The notes below the pieces were generated by a model. It saw only the letters and a program-made list of their open reading frames with translations. It ran no database searches and had not been told where the DNA came from. The translations under genes and the position numbers were made by a program. Positions 14,882 through 15,627 of a stretch of 15,627 bases of DNA are shown one piece after another. Numbering within the stretch: the first letter of the stretch is position 1; every line of letters begins with the position of its first letter. The stretch is from Actinomycetes bacterium. Its GTDB lineage: Bacteria; Actinomycetota; Actinomycetes; Actinomycetales; Cellulomonadaceae. The stretch spans positions 1 to 15,627 of the forward strand of contig JAEWQZ010000378.1 in assembly GCA_023460255.1 (NCBI GenBank), given 5' to 3'.

Positions 14882-15469
14882 TCAGAGGATGGTGTAGCCC
14901 GCGCGGGCGACGGAGAACCCCTCGCCCGACGGGTCGTGCCGGCAGGTGGCGCCGTTGCGGGACGCGTGGCACGTCATCTCACCGATGGTCGAGGCCTGCC
15001 CGTACTCCAGAGTGGGCGCGTCGGCGGGCCGGGGAGGCGCCTGCTCGATGCAGGGCATCGTGGCCTCCTCGCCGGCGGTGACCACGAGCACCGGCCCGAC
15101 GACCCCTGTGCAGCCGGGCGGTGCCTCGGGCGGGTCGAACGTGAACGACCGGATGGTGCACGTGGCCGACGTCTCGGTCATCGAGCACCAGATGTTGCCG
15201 CTCGGCAGCACGAACTCGGTGTACCCGGCGTTCTCCGGCGGCGCGGTGGGCGCCGTGGCCTCCGGGCTCGTCTCGGGCTCCTCCGTCGGCTCCGACCGGG
15301 TCGGGGCCGCCACCGGGCCGGCCGCGTCGCCCGGCGGGCGGTCGGTCAGCTCGAGGACGAGCAGGACGAGGAAGGTGAGCACGAGGATCGCGTCGACGAC
15401 GAGGAAGGTCGTCATCCCCGTCGGCGAGAGCGCCGCGCGTCGGCGGACCGGCGTCGCGCTGCCTGACAT
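14882..15469 (-). CDS. Membrane-anchored exported protein with six cysteines, DUF6636-like
   Basis: The 195-residue protein has a short basic start (VRRRAA), one hydrophobic segment at about 19-41, a Pro/Thr/Glu-rich linker to about residue 80 and an outside domain with six cysteines (95, 104, 120, 140, 167, 176), probably three disulfides. The motifs LPSGNIWCSM, ATCTI, PPGCTG, LEYGQ, TCHASRNGATC and the ending GEGFSVARAGYTIL resemble small secreted actinobacterial proteins of unknown function that I recall as DUF6636; this match is from memory. No enzyme motif is seen. Start: two adjacent ATGs at 15472 and 15469; GGGAGGGG sits directly before the first, so the second is better spaced. A longer open frame starts at 15547 but lacks a ribosome site. 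It faces the M13 gene with 39 bp between stops. Confidence 0.72.
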   Translation of the reverse strand: MSGSATPVRRRAALSPTGMTTFLVVDAILVLTFLVLLVLELTDRPPGDAAGPVAAPTRSEPTEEPETSPEATAPTAPPENAGYTEFVLPSGNIWCSMTETSATCTIRSFTFDPPEAPPGCTGVVGPVLVVTAGEEATMPCIEQAPPRPADAPTLEYGQASTIGEMTCHASRNGATCRHDPSGEGFSVARAGYTIL

Positions 15470-15575
15470 CATCCCCTCCCCGACGGACACCCACCGCAGC
15501 ATGGCACGGCCGAACGGGTGATGCGACCGCGCGTCCGGGCCGGCCACCGGCGGCCGGGTCCCGGCCGGCGCGGGA

Positions 15576-15609
15576 ACCGGTCGCCCGCCGCTGCCGGCGG
15601 ACGACCGGT
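15576..15609. other. Strong hairpin near the right edge, possible terminator
   Basis: ACCGGTCG at 15576-15583 pairs with CGACCGGT at 15602-15609, and inside it CCGCCG pairs with CGGCGG around the loop CTGC. One C/A mismatch separates the two stem parts, giving 14 pairs. There is no T-run. It lies 100 bp upstream of the minus-strand membrane protein and could end transcription of a gene beyond the edge. The rest of 15473-15627 shows no gene. Confidence 0.4.
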
Positions 15610-15627
15610 CCTCGTACGGGGCCGCGT

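Noticed and set aside
14866..14888. Direct repeat GCTCAGAGG twice, 14 bp apart, at the stop of the membrane protein gene
   Set aside because: It is short and overlaps a stop codon; it looks like a local duplication with no further structure.
1..15627. Search for tRNA, rRNA, CRISPR arrays, insertion sequences or phage genes
   Set aside because: No cloverleaf, repeat-spacer pattern, transposase or integrase motif was seen; genes are ordinary chromosomal types with uniform composition.

Overview
The window is very GC-rich DNA with dense, often overlapping genes, GTG starts, and probable leaderless promoters (TANNNT six or seven bases before a start codon). This points to a high-GC actinobacterium. 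The gene content (GH3 glycosidase beside a LacI regulator with a palindromic operator, mycothiol-era actinobacterial families such as an Eis-like acetyltransferase and an M13 peptidase) would suit a Cellulomonas-like member of the Micrococcales. That placement is an inference from style and content, not from a marker gene.

Left part (1-5857, + strand): a tightly packed operon. It holds the 3' part of an SsuA/TauA-type substrate-binding protein, an SsuC/TauC-type permease, an acetyl-CoA synthetase, an O-acetylhomoserine sulfhydrylase (MetY) and a small CoA-binding Rossmann protein. Permease and Acs are 4 bp apart; Acs/MetY and MetY/CoA-binding protein overlap by 4 bp (ATGA, GTGA). The ATPase of the transporter is not in the window and may lie upstream. 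Together this reads as an organosulfur-uptake and homocysteine-synthesis unit. MetY releases acetate, and the co-translated Acs could re-activate that acetate to acetyl-CoA, so the operon looks like a closed acetate loop around sulfur assimilation.

Middle part (5826-9216): a minus-strand pair, an alkyltransferase-like DNA-repair protein (reactive Cys replaced by Trp) and a membrane-anchored PP2C/SpoIIE phosphatase, diverges from a plus-strand Eis-like N-acetyltransferase. Both divergent genes appear leaderless. The acetyltransferase converges on rpiB over a short hairpin terminator.

Sugar part (8767-12809): lacI and rpiB lie in one minus-strand unit, divergent from a cytoplasmic GH3 beta-glucosidase/beta-xylosidase. 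The 261-bp divergent spacer contains two identical 19-bp repeats, each with a perfect GAGAGCGCTCTC palindrome. They are likely operators through which the LacI protein controls both itself and the glycosidase.

Right part (12810-15627): an intracellular M13 zinc metallopeptidase whose start codon lies inside a perfect 16-bp inverted repeat. The 8-base loop of that repeat holds a TAACCT promoter element. After it comes a convergent small membrane-anchored, six-cysteine exported protein, and a strong hairpin near the right edge.

No RNA gene, mobile element, CRISPR array or integrase was seen. The window does not show an obvious novel defence or mobile system. The most unusual items are the start-codon/promoter dyad at 12812-12851 and the acs-metY-CoA-binding arrangement.
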